Positions 18,878 to 28,245 of a DNA stretch of 64,000 bases are shown one piece after another. Below the pieces are notes generated by a model, which saw nothing but the letters and a program-made list of their open reading frames with translations, was not told the DNA's origin and ran no database searches. How positions within the stretch are numbered: the first letter of the stretch is position 1; the number at the start of each line of letters is the position of its first letter. The position numbers were made by a program, and so were the translations under genes. The stretch comes from Comamonas sp. BIGb0124 (GTDB taxonomy: Bacteria > Pseudomonadota > Gammaproteobacteria > Burkholderiales > Burkholderiaceae_C), in the NCBI RefSeq assembly GCF_003752175.1, contig NZ_RJVF01000009.1:248001-312000 (forward strand), written 5' to 3'.

Positions 18878-20185
18878 TCAGGCGAACAGCGCCTCGATGG
18901 CCGCAGCCGTTTCCAGCAGGGCCCGATCGGCGTTGCGCCGGCCCACCACCATCAGGCCGATGGGCAGCGAACCGGCCGCCGGCAGGGGCAGCGACAGGGC
19001 GGGCAGGTCGTAGAAGTTGAAGACCGACGGGTTGCGCAGGATGAGCGCGTTGGTGCGCAGGAAGGCCTCTTCCTCCTGAACGGCTGCGATGAGCGGCGCG
19101 ACGAAAGGCACGGTGGGCAGGATGAGGGCGTCGAGGTCGCCCAGGGCCTCGTCGAGCCGCGGCAGCAGCGCTTGGCGGGCCTGCTGCACGGCCACGTAAT
19201 GCCAGGCAGGGATGGCTTGGCCACGGCGGATGCGGCCCAGCACGATGGGGTCGAAGGCCTCCGGTCGCTGCGCCACATGGGTGGCGTGGATGTGCGCGGC
19301 CTCGGCGGCGATGAGCGTGCCCTGCTCCTGCAGCTTGAAAGGCGCGCCGAGCAGGGCATCGAGTGCCAGGTCCTCGACCCGTGCGCCGTGCCGGGCCAGG
19401 CGGCTTGCGGCATCCTCGAAGGCCTCGAGGACGACCGACTCGGTCTGGCTGAAAAGCAGGCCGCGGGGAATGCCCAGCCGCATGGCCTTGAGCGGGCGGG
19501 GTGCCAGGGGATGGTGGGGCTGGCCCGACAGCACGCTGTCGGCCCGGGCCGCGTCGGCCACGCTGCGGGCCAGCGGGCCGAGGGCGTCCAGGGTGAACGA
19601 CAGGGGCAGGGCGCCATCGAGCGGCACGCGGGCGCGCGTGGGCTTGAAGCCCACCAGTCCGTTGAGCGCCGAGGGGATGCGGATGGAGCCGCCGGTGTCC
19701 GAGCCGATGGCGATCTCGGCGTAGCCGCTGGCCACGCTGATACCGGCGCCGGACGACGATCCTCCCGGAATGCGCGCGGCGTCGTGGGCATTGCCCGGCG
19801 TGCCGTAGTGGGGATTGAGCCCCACCCCGGAAAACGCGAATTCGGTCATGTTGGTCTTGCCGACGATGACCGCGCCGCCACGGCGCAGGCGCTGCACGAC
19901 TTCGGCATCCGCCGTCGCCGCCGGGGCGTCGCGCAGCAGGGCCGAGCCTGCCGTGGTCGGCTCGCCCGCCACATCGAGCAGGTCCTTGACCGAGACGATG
20001 CAGCCGTCGAGCGGGCCCTGGCTGAGCCCGAGCACGGCGCGCGCATCCGCCGCATGGGCCTCGGCACGGGCACGCTCGGGGTAGAGGCGTGTGAAGATGC
20101 GCCCGCCTTCGTCGCCCGCTTGTGCGATGGCGGCGAGCGCGGCTTCCAGCCTCTGGCTGGCGGTGAGGGGAAGGGAAGTCGTCAT
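18878..20185 (-). CDS. Amidase signature-family hydrolase
   Basis: A 435-residue amidase with the full Lys/cis-Ser/Ser triad region: VSVKDLLD (K67), GGSSSG at 141-146, and SDTGGSIR with nucleophile S167. The family hydrolyses amides to acid and ammonia. Length and sequence resemble the AtzF/indoleacetamide hydrolase-like single-domain amidases, but the substrate cannot be deduced. ATG 20185 (MTTSLPLTASQR) is chosen over an upstream extension. It is divergent from a BenE-type aromatic acid transporter, 98 nt away, so an aromatic amide substrate is a reasonable guess. Confidence 0.88.
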   Translation of the reverse strand: MTTSLPLTASQRLEAALAAIAQAGDEGGRIFTRLYPERARAEAHAADARAVLGLSQGPLDGCIVSVKDLLDVAGEPTTAGSALLRDAPAATADAEVVQRLRRGGAVIVGKTNMTEFAFSGVGLNPHYGTPGNAHDAARIPGGSSSGAGISVASGYAEIAIGSDTGGSIRIPSALNGLVGFKPTRARVPLDGALPLSFTLDALGPLARSVADAARADSVLSGQPHHPLAPRPLKAMRLGIPRGLLFSQTESVVLEAFEDAASRLARHGARVEDLALDALLGAPFKLQEQGTLIAAEAAHIHATHVAQRPEAFDPIVLGRIRRGQAIPAWHYVAVQQARQALLPRLDEALGDLDALILPTVPFVAPLIAAVQEEEAFLRTNALILRNPSVFNFYDLPALSLPLPAAGSLPIGLMVVGRRNADRALLETAAAIEALFA

Positions 20186-20283
20186 GGCATGGGTCCTGCA
20201 GCAGGGAGGTGCGCACCGGGAACGGGCAGGGCCATTGGCCCGTGTCCCGGCGCGCGGCATGGGCCGGTGACACAATCGCGGCC

Positions 20284-21453
20284 ATGCGGTTTCTCAAAGA
20301 TCTCAGTGTGTCGGCGGCAAGCGCCGGGTTCGTGGCGGTCCTCGTGGGCGTCACGAGCTCCATTGTGATCGTGTTCCAGGCCGCGCAGGCCCTGGGTGCC
20401 TCGCACGAACAGATCACCTCGTGGGTCTGGGCCCTGGGCGTGGGTTGCGGGTTGTGCACGGCCGTGCCCTCGCTGCTGCTGCGCCAGCCCGTGATGGTGG
20501 CCTGGAGCACGCCGGGCGCCGCCATGCTGGCGGTCTCGGGCGGCGGGTTCTCGATGGGCGAGGCGGTCGGGGCCTTCATGCTGTGCGCGGCACTGGTGGC
20601 GCTGTTCGGCGTCACGGGCTGGTTCGAGCGCATCATGGACCGCATCCCCCTCGCGCTGGCTGCCGGCCTGCTGGCCGGTGTGCTCACCCGGTTCGGCCTG
20701 CAGGCCTTCACGGCGGCGCAGACCGCGTTGCCGCTGGTGCTGGTCATGCTGTCGACCTATCTGCTCGGGCGGCGGCTGTTCGCGCGTTATGCCGTGCCGG
20801 CCACGCTGGCCGTGGCCGTGTTGTTTGCCTTGGCCAGCGGCCGCATGAACGGCATGGCCGTGCCGATTGCTTGGGCGCTGGCCGAGCCGGTCTGGGTCAC
20901 GCCCCAATGGAGCCTGGCGGCCACGGTCAGCCTGGCCCTGCCGCTGTTCGTCGTCACCATGGCCTCGCAGAACCTGCCGGGCGTGGCGGCCATCCGTGCC
21001 GCGGGCTTTCGCATGCCGGTCTCGCGCCTGGTGACCCTGACCGGCCTGGCGACCTTGCTGCTGGCACCGTTCGGCGGCTATTCGCTGTCGCTGAGCGCCA
21101 TCACCGCCTCCATCTGCATGGGCCGCGAGGCCCACGAAGATCCGGACCGCCGCTATGCGGCCGCCGTGGTCTGTGGAGTCATCTATCTGTGCCTGGGCCT
21201 CTTTGCCGGCCTGGTCACGGCCTGGATCGCCGCCTTCCCGGCCGAGCTGGTGGCGGCCATCGCCGGATTGGCTCTGCTCGGCACCATCGGCAACGGCCTT
21301 TCCGTGGCGCTGGGCGAGCCATCGCACCGCGAAGCGGCGCTCATCACGTTCCTGGTCACGCTCAGCGGCGTGACGATCGCGGGCATCGGTTCGGCATTCT
21401 GGGGCGTTGCCGCAGGCGTGCTGGCCTTGTGGATCCTGCACCGCCGCGCATGA
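20284..21453 (+). CDS. benE: Benzoate/H+ symporter, BenE family
   Basis: A 389-residue membrane protein with about 11-12 helices. It has the BenE-specific sequences VVLVGVTSS-like near the N-terminus, WSTPGAAML, ASQNLPGVAAIRAAG and the glycine-rich FGGYSLSLSAITASICMG. The family is related to xanthine/uracil permeases and takes up benzoate with protons. No benzoate-degradation genes are in the window, so the exact substrate is open and the symbol is by family only. It is divergent from the amidase and is followed by gshB 52 nt downstream. Confidence 0.88.
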   Translation: MRFLKDLSVSAASAGFVAVLVGVTSSIVIVFQAAQALGASHEQITSWVWALGVGCGLCTAVPSLLLRQPVMVAWSTPGAAMLAVSGGGFSMGEAVGAFMLCAALVALFGVTGWFERIMDRIPLALAAGLLAGVLTRFGLQAFTAAQTALPLVLVMLSTYLLGRRLFARYAVPATLAVAVLFALASGRMNGMAVPIAWALAEPVWVTPQWSLAATVSLALPLFVVTMASQNLPGVAAIRAAGFRMPVSRLVTLTGLATLLLAPFGGYSLSLSAITASICMGREAHEDPDRRYAAAVVCGVIYLCLGLFAGLVTAWIAAFPAELVAAIAGLALLGTIGNGLSVALGEPSHREAALITFLVTLSGVTIAGIGSAFWGVAAGVLALWILHRRA

Positions 21454-21505
21454 TCCGGCCCCCGTTCACCCCATTTCCCCACAAGCCCCTCTGCGAGGTT
21501 TTTTC

Positions 21506-22450
21506 ATGAACATCCTGTTTGTCGCCGACCCCCTGGAATCCTTCAAGATCTACAAGGACACCACCTTCTCCATGATGCGCGAGGCCCAGCGGCGCGGTCA
21601 TCGGGTCTCGGCCTGCGAGCAGATCGACATCGCCTGGCGCAGCGGAGAGCGGGTCACGGCCGAGGTCCGCGACATCACGCTCACCGGCGAGGCCCAGGCC
21701 TGGTTCCGCACCGACGGCACGCGGCGGGTCGAGCTGCGCGGCTTCGATGCCATCGTCATGCGCAAGGATCCGCCTTTCGACACCGAGTTCTTCTATGCCA
21801 CGCACCTGCTGGGGCAGGCCGAGCGCGAAGGCGCCAAGGTGTTCAACAAGCCGCAGGCCCTGCGCGATCATCCCGAGAAACTGGCCCTGCTCGAGTTTCC
21901 CGAGTACGTCAGCCCGACGCTGGTGACACGCCGTCCCGAAGACGTCCGGGCGTTCCAGGCCGAGCACGGCGACATCATCCTCAAGCCGCTCGACGGCATG
22001 GGCGGCATGGGGATCTTCCGGGTGCGGGCCGACGGTCTCAACCTGGGCGCCATCATCGAGACGCTCAACCGCGAGGGCACGCAGACCCTCATGGTGCAGC
22101 GTTACGTGCCGGACATCGTCCATGGCGACAAGCGCATCCTGCTGATCAACGGCGTGCCGGCACCGTATTGCCTGGCGCGCATCCCGCAGGGCGGCGAGGT
22201 CAGGGGCAACCTGGCGGCCGGCGGCAAGGGCGTGGCCCAGCCGCTGACCGTGCGCGACCGCGAGATCGCCGAAGCCCTGGGCCCCGTGCTGGCCGCACGA
22301 GGGCTGTTGCTGGTGGGGCTGGATGTGATCGGCACCAGCCTGACGGAAATCAATGTGACCAGCCCGACGTGTTTCCAGGAAATCACGGACCAGACCGGAT
22401 TCGACGTACCCGCCATGTTCCTGGACGCGCTCGAGTCCTTGGCACGCTGA
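21506..22450 (+). CDS. gshB: Glutathione synthase
   Basis: A 314-residue cytoplasmic ATP-grasp ligase joining gamma-glutamylcysteine and glycine. It has the standard opening MNILFVADPLESFKIYKDT, the glycine-rich loop LDGMGGMGIFRV, RYVPDIVHGDKRILLING and the C-terminal EINVTSPTCFQEI metal and nucleotide site. The length matches the E. coli enzyme (316). It follows benE by 52 nt, perhaps with its own promoter. The TetR gene lies 151 nt downstream. Confidence 0.97.
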   Translation: MNILFVADPLESFKIYKDTTFSMMREAQRRGHRVSACEQIDIAWRSGERVTAEVRDITLTGEAQAWFRTDGTRRVELRGFDAIVMRKDPPFDTEFFYATHLLGQAEREGAKVFNKPQALRDHPEKLALLEFPEYVSPTLVTRRPEDVRAFQAEHGDIILKPLDGMGGMGIFRVRADGLNLGAIIETLNREGTQTLMVQRYVPDIVHGDKRILLINGVPAPYCLARIPQGGEVRGNLAAGGKGVAQPLTVRDREIAEALGPVLAARGLLLVGLDVIGTSLTEINVTSPTCFQEITDQTGFDVPAMFLDALESLAR

Positions 22451-22601
22451 GAACCGAGGGCGGTGCGGGCCGTGTGTCACAATGCCTCGTCGTTCCGCCT
22501 GCCCTTTGGAACGTGCAGGTTTGCCCGGCGAGAGACACCCGCACAGCCCGTCTGTCGCTGTCTGCCGCCGGCCTTTCTTTCCCAGTCTGGCCTTGCCTTC
22601 C

Positions 22602-23306
22602 ATGAATGATCGCTTGCCCCCCGAGATGGCGCCCGATGTCGGACATCGTACGCGCGTCGGTGCTCAGCGCCGGGGGCGAACACGGATCAAGCTGATCGAA
22701 TCCTCGCTGACCGTGTTTGTCGCCAAGGGGCCGGACATGGCCGTGATCGACGATTTCATCGCTGCGGCAGGGGTGTCGCGGGGCACCTTCTACAACCATT
22801 TCCGAACCACCCACGAGCTCATGCTCGCCGTCGCCGCCGGCATGAGCGACGAAGTGCTGCACGTGATCGAGCCCTATGCGCTGGCGCGCACCGATCCGCT
22901 CGAGCGGTTTTCCGTCGGATCGCGGCTGTATCTGCGCGAGGCCGTGCGTTATCCCATCTGGGGGGCGTTCATCGCACGCGTGGGGACACACATCGCGGCC
23001 CGTGGCCAGCCGATCGACATCCACTTGCGCCGCGACGTGTCCGATGCCATCGTGGCGCAGCGTCTGGGACTGACCAACGTGCAGGTCGGGCGCGACCTGT
23101 TGCTGGGCGCGCTTTTCTACGGCATCGAGACCTGCCTGAAGGAAGAGACGGCCCCTGACCATGCCGAGCTACTGGTCGAGCGGCTGCTGGTGGGACTCGG
23201 ACTGCCGGTCGACGAGGCCCGGCGCATCGGCCGCCTGCCGCTGCCCGATCTCGAGCCGCTGGCCGGCCCCATCTTCTCGCGCCTCGAACCCCGGGTGAAC
23301 GACTGA
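22602..23306 (+). CDS. TetR/AcrR-family transcriptional regulator
   Basis: A 234-residue protein with an N-terminal TetR helix-turn-helix: RRGRTRIKLIESSLTVFVAKGPDMAVIDDFI precedes AAAGVSRGTFYNHFRTTHEL (about residues 52-71), with the characteristic recognition helix GTFYNHF. The C-terminal ligand domain is not diagnostic. The frame is open to an ATG at 22482, but ATG 22602 (MNDRLPPEM) places the DNA-binding domain at the usual distance from the N-terminus. No operator or obvious target is visible; neighbours are gshB upstream and a convergent amidotransferase. Confidence 0.87.
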   Translation: MNDRLPPEMAPDVGHRTRVGAQRRGRTRIKLIESSLTVFVAKGPDMAVIDDFIAAAGVSRGTFYNHFRTTHELMLAVAAGMSDEVLHVIEPYALARTDPLERFSVGSRLYLREAVRYPIWGAFIARVGTHIAARGQPIDIHLRRDVSDAIVAQRLGLTNVQVGRDLLLGALFYGIETCLKEETAPDHAELLVERLLVGLGLPVDEARRIGRLPLPDLEPLAGPIFSRLEPRVND

Positions 23307-23325
23307 GGGCCTGCGGCGTCAGCCT

Positions 23326-24132
23326 TCAGGCACTGGGTTTGTGCTGGATGAGCTTGGAGGGCCGTTCGGCATTCTGCAGCGCACCGTCGACAAAGACCAT
23401 CACCTGCCCGGCCTCGAACGCCGTCCATTGTTCGTCCGAGGTCAAGGGCGCCGTGACGATGACGGCGATGCGGTCGTCCGGGCCGTTGTGCTGGGCGAAA
23501 TCGATGCGGATGTCCTCGTCGGCCAGCCGGGCCTGGTTGAAGGGGTGCCGGCGCTCGATGTAGTACAGGCTGGTCGTCGCGTGGGCCCACAGGGCTTCGC
23601 CGTTCGAGAGCAGGAAGTTGAAAGTGCCGTGCGGCGAGATCGTCTCGGCCAGTTCCTGCAAGGTGAGCGTGAGCTCGGCCACGCTGGGAACGCCGGCGTG
23701 GGATTTGGCCAGCTCCTGCATGATCCAGCAGAAGGCACGCTCGCTGTCGGTCTCGCCGACCGGGCGAAACGCGGCATGCAGCCGGGGATGGAAATCCTTG
23801 AGATTGCCGTTATGGGCAAAGACCCAGTAGCGCCCCCACAGTTCGCGCACGAAGGGGTGGCAGTTCTCGAGCTTGACCTCGCCTTGCGTGGCCTTGCGGA
23901 TGTGGGCAATGACGTCGCGGCTCTTGATGGGATAGCTGCGGATGAGCTGCGCCACGGGCGATTGCAGCGCGGGCAGGTGGTCGACGAAATGGCGCAGGCC
24001 ATGGCCTTCGAAAAAGGCGATGCCCCAGCCATCGGTGTGGTCGCCGGTGTGACCGGCACGCTGGGCGAATCCCGAAAAGCTGAATGTGACATCGGCCGGG
24101 AGGTTGCAGTTCATGCCGAGCAATTGGCACAT
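23326..24132 (-). CDS. Class II glutamine amidotransferase, YafJ-like
   Basis: A 268-residue protein starting MCQLLGMNCN. Removal of the initiator Met would expose Cys2 as the N-terminal nucleophile. DGWGIAFF, HIRKATQGEV, FAHNGNL and the GETDSERAFCWI segment are the glutaminase signature seen in E. coli YafJ. The family releases ammonia from glutamine or hydrolyses related gamma-glutamyl compounds; the acceptor is unknown. It ends 19 nt from the convergent TetR gene. The 141 nt upstream are AT-rich and probably contain its promoter. Confidence 0.9.
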   Translation of the reverse strand: MCQLLGMNCNLPADVTFSFSGFAQRAGHTGDHTDGWGIAFFEGHGLRHFVDHLPALQSPVAQLIRSYPIKSRDVIAHIRKATQGEVKLENCHPFVRELWGRYWVFAHNGNLKDFHPRLHAAFRPVGETDSERAFCWIMQELAKSHAGVPSVAELTLTLQELAETISPHGTFNFLLSNGEALWAHATTSLYYIERRHPFNQARLADEDIRIDFAQHNGPDDRIAVIVTAPLTSDEQWTAFEAGQVMVFVDGALQNAERPSKLIQHKPSA

Positions 24133-24273
24133 GGCGGCGGGAATCCTGTTGATTGTTGTTGGAGGACGAGCGGGCGGGGAAAAGCTCAGACTGTCTTTTT
24201 AAACGCAAAATCCGATCGTGCAAGCCTATTCTTATGCGTTTTTGTAATATGCGGGGTGAAGTGCCGGAGAGCG

Positions 24274-25749
24274 TCAGGCCCTGGCCGTCGGGGTCCGCAT
24301 GCGCCAGGCCGCCAGCATGGCGCACACGCAGAGTGCCGCCAGGACCAGGAACACGTCGTCGAAGGCGCGCAGGCGATCGAGGGTGTGAGTGGGGGCGGTC
24401 AGGCTCTGGCCACGCGCCAGGGCCCGCCATTCCAGCAGGATGCCGCACAGGCTCACGCCGATGGCACCGCCGAGCATGCGTACGAAATTGATCACGCTGG
24501 CGCCCTGTGGGATCTGCGGCTTGTCGAGGGCCCGCATCGCGCCCAGATTGAGTGCCGGCAGAATGAATCCGAGCCCGATCCGGCCCAGCAGGGTCAGCGC
24601 GCCCAGGGCGACCACGCCCGAGCCCAGACCGAGCATCGGCATCATCGCAAAGGACAGGCCCAGCAGCAGCAGGCCCAGCATGATGAGTTGGCCGGGCGGG
24701 CGGCGGTCGGCCTGGCGGCCGCCGATGGGAATCACGGCGGCCAGCACCAGGCCGGCCGGCAGCAGCACCGTCCCGACATGGGTCGGCGACAGCCCCAGGC
24801 CCAGCATCATGTAGACCGGCAGCAGGTAGGTCGAGCCGAACAGGGCCGCGCCGTAGATGAAGGCCACCACGCAGCCCAGTGCGAACGTGCGGTGCTGGAA
24901 GACGGCCAGGTTGAGCAGCGGCGTGCCGCCGCGTTGCCGCTGGCGTTGCTGCCACAGCAGGAACCCGGCCCACAGCACGACGGCTGCCCCGATCAGCAGT
25001 GCCGCTTGCGCCGTCTGGCCGCCATGCAGTCCGACCATGCCGTGCAGCAGCGCCAGCGTGCCCAGGCCGGCCAGAGCGAGTCCGCGCCAGTCGAGCGGTG
25101 CGCCGGCGCCGCCCTGTCCGGGGCGTGCGCCGTCGGGGGTGAGGTTGGGCACGCAGCGCAGGCTCAGCGCAAAGGCCAGTACGCAGAGCGGCACCACCAT
25201 GAAGAAGATCGAGCGCCAGCCCCAGAAGTCCAGCAGTACGCCGCCGATGCTGGGGCCCAGCGCCGGGGCCAGCACCACGCCCATGGTGAACAGGCCGGTC
25301 GCCTTGCCTTGTTCGTAGGGCTGGAAGGTGCGCATGATGAGAATGGCCGGAATCGGCTGGACCACGCCTGCGGCCAGCCCTTCGGCCACGCGCGCGGCCA
25401 GCACCACGTTGAAATCCTCGGCCAGTCCGCCGACCACGCCGCCGGCCAGCAGCAGCGCCATCGTGCCGAGGTAGGTCGCACGCCAGCCGTAGCGTCCCAG
25501 CAGCCAGGGGGTGGTGAGCATGGAGACCGTCATGGCCAGCATGAAGCTGGACGTGGCCCATTGGGCACGTTCCTGTCCGAGCGCGAAGTACTCGCTCATG
25601 CCCGGAATGGCGACGTTGATGATGGTCGACGACATCACCGAGGCCATGGTGCCGACCATCAGCGTCAGCAGGAACAGCCAGCGTTGCCGGGACTGCAGCG
25701 CGGTGGGTGTGCCGGCAGCCGGCGGCGGGGGCGTGAGTGGGGCGGTCAT
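24274..25749 (-). CDS. MFS multidrug exporter, DHA2 (EmrB/QacA) family
   Basis: A 491-residue transporter with about 14 hydrophobic segments, the DHA2 topology. Motif C (PALGPSIGGVLLDFWGWRSIF, around residues 160-180) identifies a drug:proton antiporter. Further family markers are the opening TMASVMSSTIINVAIPGM and the VQPIPAILIMRTFQPYEQGKATGLFTMG segment. It probably exports drugs or toxic organics across the inner membrane. No EmrA-type adaptor is adjacent. It is divergent from siaA with 439 nt between the start codons. Confidence 0.9.
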   Translation of the reverse strand: MTAPLTPPPPAAGTPTALQSRQRWLFLLTLMVGTMASVMSSTIINVAIPGMSEYFALGQERAQWATSSFMLAMTVSMLTTPWLLGRYGWRATYLGTMALLLAGGVVGGLAEDFNVVLAARVAEGLAAGVVQPIPAILIMRTFQPYEQGKATGLFTMGVVLAPALGPSIGGVLLDFWGWRSIFFMVVPLCVLAFALSLRCVPNLTPDGARPGQGGAGAPLDWRGLALAGLGTLALLHGMVGLHGGQTAQAALLIGAAVVLWAGFLLWQQRQRQRGGTPLLNLAVFQHRTFALGCVVAFIYGAALFGSTYLLPVYMMLGLGLSPTHVGTVLLPAGLVLAAVIPIGGRQADRRPPGQLIMLGLLLLGLSFAMMPMLGLGSGVVALGALTLLGRIGLGFILPALNLGAMRALDKPQIPQGASVINFVRMLGGAIGVSLCGILLEWRALARGQSLTAPTHTLDRLRAFDDVFLVLAALCVCAMLAAWRMRTPTARA

Positions 25750-26188
25750 GTGCGCCTATTGTGCCGGGGTTGGCCGCACATGCGGCCCCCGTGCGGGCGT
25801 CGCGCCTGCCGGTGCGGGGTGTGGCGACGAGGCCGCGCCGCGCAGGATTCCGGTGGCTTTTGGGCATGCGCCGCGCATAGAATCGTTCATCGGCACATCA
25901 GCCGGGTCTTGGAGCTTTGAGGTTAAGGTAAAAGTGTTCATTTCGAACGTTTTTGTCTGAATGAGAGGGGCCAGGCTCCGTGTGCGTGGTGACGAGGTGA
26001 CGGGCCGCGAAAGCGCGTCGCAAGGGAGTAAAGCGGGTACGCAGGGCGGCAGAGACCGTGTTCGACCGGCTTTTGGATCAACAGAAATCAATGATCGGGT
26101 GCCGCACCGGCCGCGCCATAGGGGAGCGTTTGCACAAAACGCCGAGCCCCCCGATGGACGCAGTCGCCGGCACCGATGAGGGGAACTC
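25750..26188 (+). promoter_or_regulatory. Intergenic region upstream of siaA with an inverted repeat
   Basis: No convincing gene is present in these 439 nt. An imperfect inverted repeat AAAAGTGTTC-ATTTC-GAACGTTTTT (25930-25954) lies in a short AT-rich pocket about 235 nt before siaA. It could be an operator, or a weak hairpin ending in T5. Downstream of it the sequence is purine-rich and probably an untranslated leader. GAGGGGAA precedes the GTG start of siaA. Confidence 0.45.
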
Positions 26189-28180
26189 GTGGCTACTTGG
26201 GGATTGCGCAGCAAATCGCTGCTGGCACTGCTGCTGGCATGCCTGATTGCCGTCCTGCCCACGGCCTTGGTGGGTTGGCAGGTGCTCGACGGCATCCATA
26301 CCCATTTCAGCCAGGCTTACGCGCGCAACACGACGCTGCTCAACCGGGAAAAGATCTTTGCGCCGATCTCGCGCGAGTACGCCCTGTCGCGGCGCTTTGC
26401 CCATTCCGAAGTGGTGCGGCAGTTTCTGCTCGACGAGCAGGATCCTGCCAAGCGCTCGCTGTTCTTCCGGGATGCCGAAGGCTGGCGCGAGGATTTCCGC
26501 GACCACTCCTACTTCCTGGCCAGCGCGCCTTCGGGCAGCTACTTCTTCAACAGCGACAAGAACTACAGCGAGCAGCCCCGTGAAGTGCTGCACGAGAACG
26601 TCGCCACCAACGCCTGGTTCTACAACACCATGCGGGACGACGCGCCGCTGTCCAACATCAACGTCGACACCAGCGCCGTGCTCCGGACCACCAAGGTCTG
26701 GTTCAACTTCGTGGTGCTCGACGGCAAGCGCCGCATCGGCGTGGCCGGCACGGGACTCGATCTTTCGGCTTTCCTGCAGGACTTCGTGTCGAACGAGGAA
26801 CGCGGGGTGACGGCCATGATCGTCAATAGCGAGGGCAGCATCCAGGCCCACCCCGACAAGAACCTGATCGCGCTCAACTCGGGCAGCGGCGGCGGCGGCA
26901 GCGGTCACACGCTGTTTGGCCTGCTCGGAACCGATGCGCAACGCGAAGCGGTCCGGCAGGCCATGCGCGTCTCGCAGGAACAGCCCGGCGACGTGCAGCT
27001 GATTCCGGTGACCACGGCGGGCAAGCGCGAATTGCTGGCCCTGACCTACATGCCCGATCTGAAATGGTACGTGGTCAATCTGGTCGATCTGGGGACGGCC
27101 AAGGTGATCGACGGCAGCCTGCTGACGCCGCTGGTGGCGGCCCTGGGCGTGCTGCTGGCCTTGATGCTCGGCGGCTTTGCCTATGCGGTCGAACGTCTGG
27201 TGCTGCGCCCGATCGGCCAGCTCAAGCGTACGGCCCAGGCGATGGCCGCGGGCCGCTACGACGTGCAGCTGCCGCCTGCGCGTGGCGACGAGATCGGCGA
27301 GCTCAGCAATGCTTTTGGCGTGATGGCCGAGAAGGTGCGCAACCACACGGCCGAGCTCGAGGACCGCGTGCGCCAGCGGACGCAGGCCCTGGAGCTCGCC
27401 AATCGCGACATGGCGGCTGCGCACAAGAAGATCAGCGATTCCATCGACTATGCGAGTCTGATCCAGCGTGCGATCCTGCCGCGCCGCGAGCTCGTGAATG
27501 CCCTGGGCGAACGGCACGCCGTGCTCTGGCGGCCCCGCGACGTGGTGGGCGGCGACTTCTACATCTACCGTGCGGGCGAGGACTGCTGCCTGTTCGGCGT
27601 GGTCGATTGCGCGGGGCATGGCGTGCCCGGTGCGCTCATGACCATGCTGGCGCATGCGGCCATCGACCAGGCCATCGTGGATGTCGGCATGGCCGATCCG
27701 GCCGGCGTGCTGGCGCGCGCCGACCAGATCGTGCGCGCCATGCTGCAGGACGGCGTGGTCGACAACCAGGCGCTGGCCACCAACATGGATGTGGGCCTGG
27801 CCTTCGTCGATCTGGCCGGGCGCGAGGTGGTCTTTGCAGGCGCCAAGGTGGCGCTCTACTCCAGCGACGGCGAATCGGTCGAGCAACTGGCCGGCGCGCG
27901 CCGTGCCATCGGGGACAAGCGGTTGGGGCAGTACACCAATGCCAGCGTTCCGCTGCAAGCCGGCCGCACCTTCTACATGACCACCGACGGCTTCCTCGAC
28001 CAGGCCGGCGGCGAGTTCGGCTACGGCTTCGGCAGCAGCCGGTTCTCGGACATGATTCGTAACCATGCGCAGTTGCCGCTGGTAGAACAAAGTCGGGTGT
28101 TCAGTGAGACACTTGCCGCATACCAGGGCGACCGGCCGCAGCGCGACGACATCACGATGCTGTGTTTCCGTTTCGATTGA
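26189..28180 (+). CDS. siaA: SiaA: membrane-bound PP2C/SpoIIE-type protein phosphatase
   Basis: 663 residues starting at GTG 26189. An N-terminal helix (about 9-29) and a second helix (about 310-330) flank a periplasmic dCache-like sensor domain. A HAMP linker (LRPIGQLKRTAQAMAAGRYD) and a short coiled coil lead to a SpoIIE/PP2C domain (about 430-663) with metal-binding VGGDFYIY (near 452), DCAGHGVPGALM (near 472) and the terminal RDDITML. In Pseudomonas SiaA (same length) dephosphorylates SiaC, allowing SiaC to activate the diguanylate cyclase SiaD. The next three genes are siaB, siaC and siaD in the known order. Confidence 0.92.
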   Translation: MATWGLRSKSLLALLLACLIAVLPTALVGWQVLDGIHTHFSQAYARNTTLLNREKIFAPISREYALSRRFAHSEVVRQFLLDEQDPAKRSLFFRDAEGWREDFRDHSYFLASAPSGSYFFNSDKNYSEQPREVLHENVATNAWFYNTMRDDAPLSNINVDTSAVLRTTKVWFNFVVLDGKRRIGVAGTGLDLSAFLQDFVSNEERGVTAMIVNSEGSIQAHPDKNLIALNSGSGGGGSGHTLFGLLGTDAQREAVRQAMRVSQEQPGDVQLIPVTTAGKRELLALTYMPDLKWYVVNLVDLGTAKVIDGSLLTPLVAALGVLLALMLGGFAYAVERLVLRPIGQLKRTAQAMAAGRYDVQLPPARGDEIGELSNAFGVMAEKVRNHTAELEDRVRQRTQALELANRDMAAAHKKISDSIDYASLIQRAILPRRELVNALGERHAVLWRPRDVVGGDFYIYRAGEDCCLFGVVDCAGHGVPGALMTMLAHAAIDQAIVDVGMADPAGVLARADQIVRAMLQDGVVDNQALATNMDVGLAFVDLAGREVVFAGAKVALYSSDGESVEQLAGARRAIGDKRLGQYTNASVPLQAGRTFYMTTDGFLDQAGGEFGYGFGSSRFSDMIRNHAQLPLVEQSRVFSETLAAYQGDRPQRDDITMLCFRFD

Positions 28181-28245
28181 GACGATGTTCCGTTCCCGGC
28201 TGACCCGCGTTTTTTCGACAGGCCCTGTTAGGAGTTGAGACTGCC

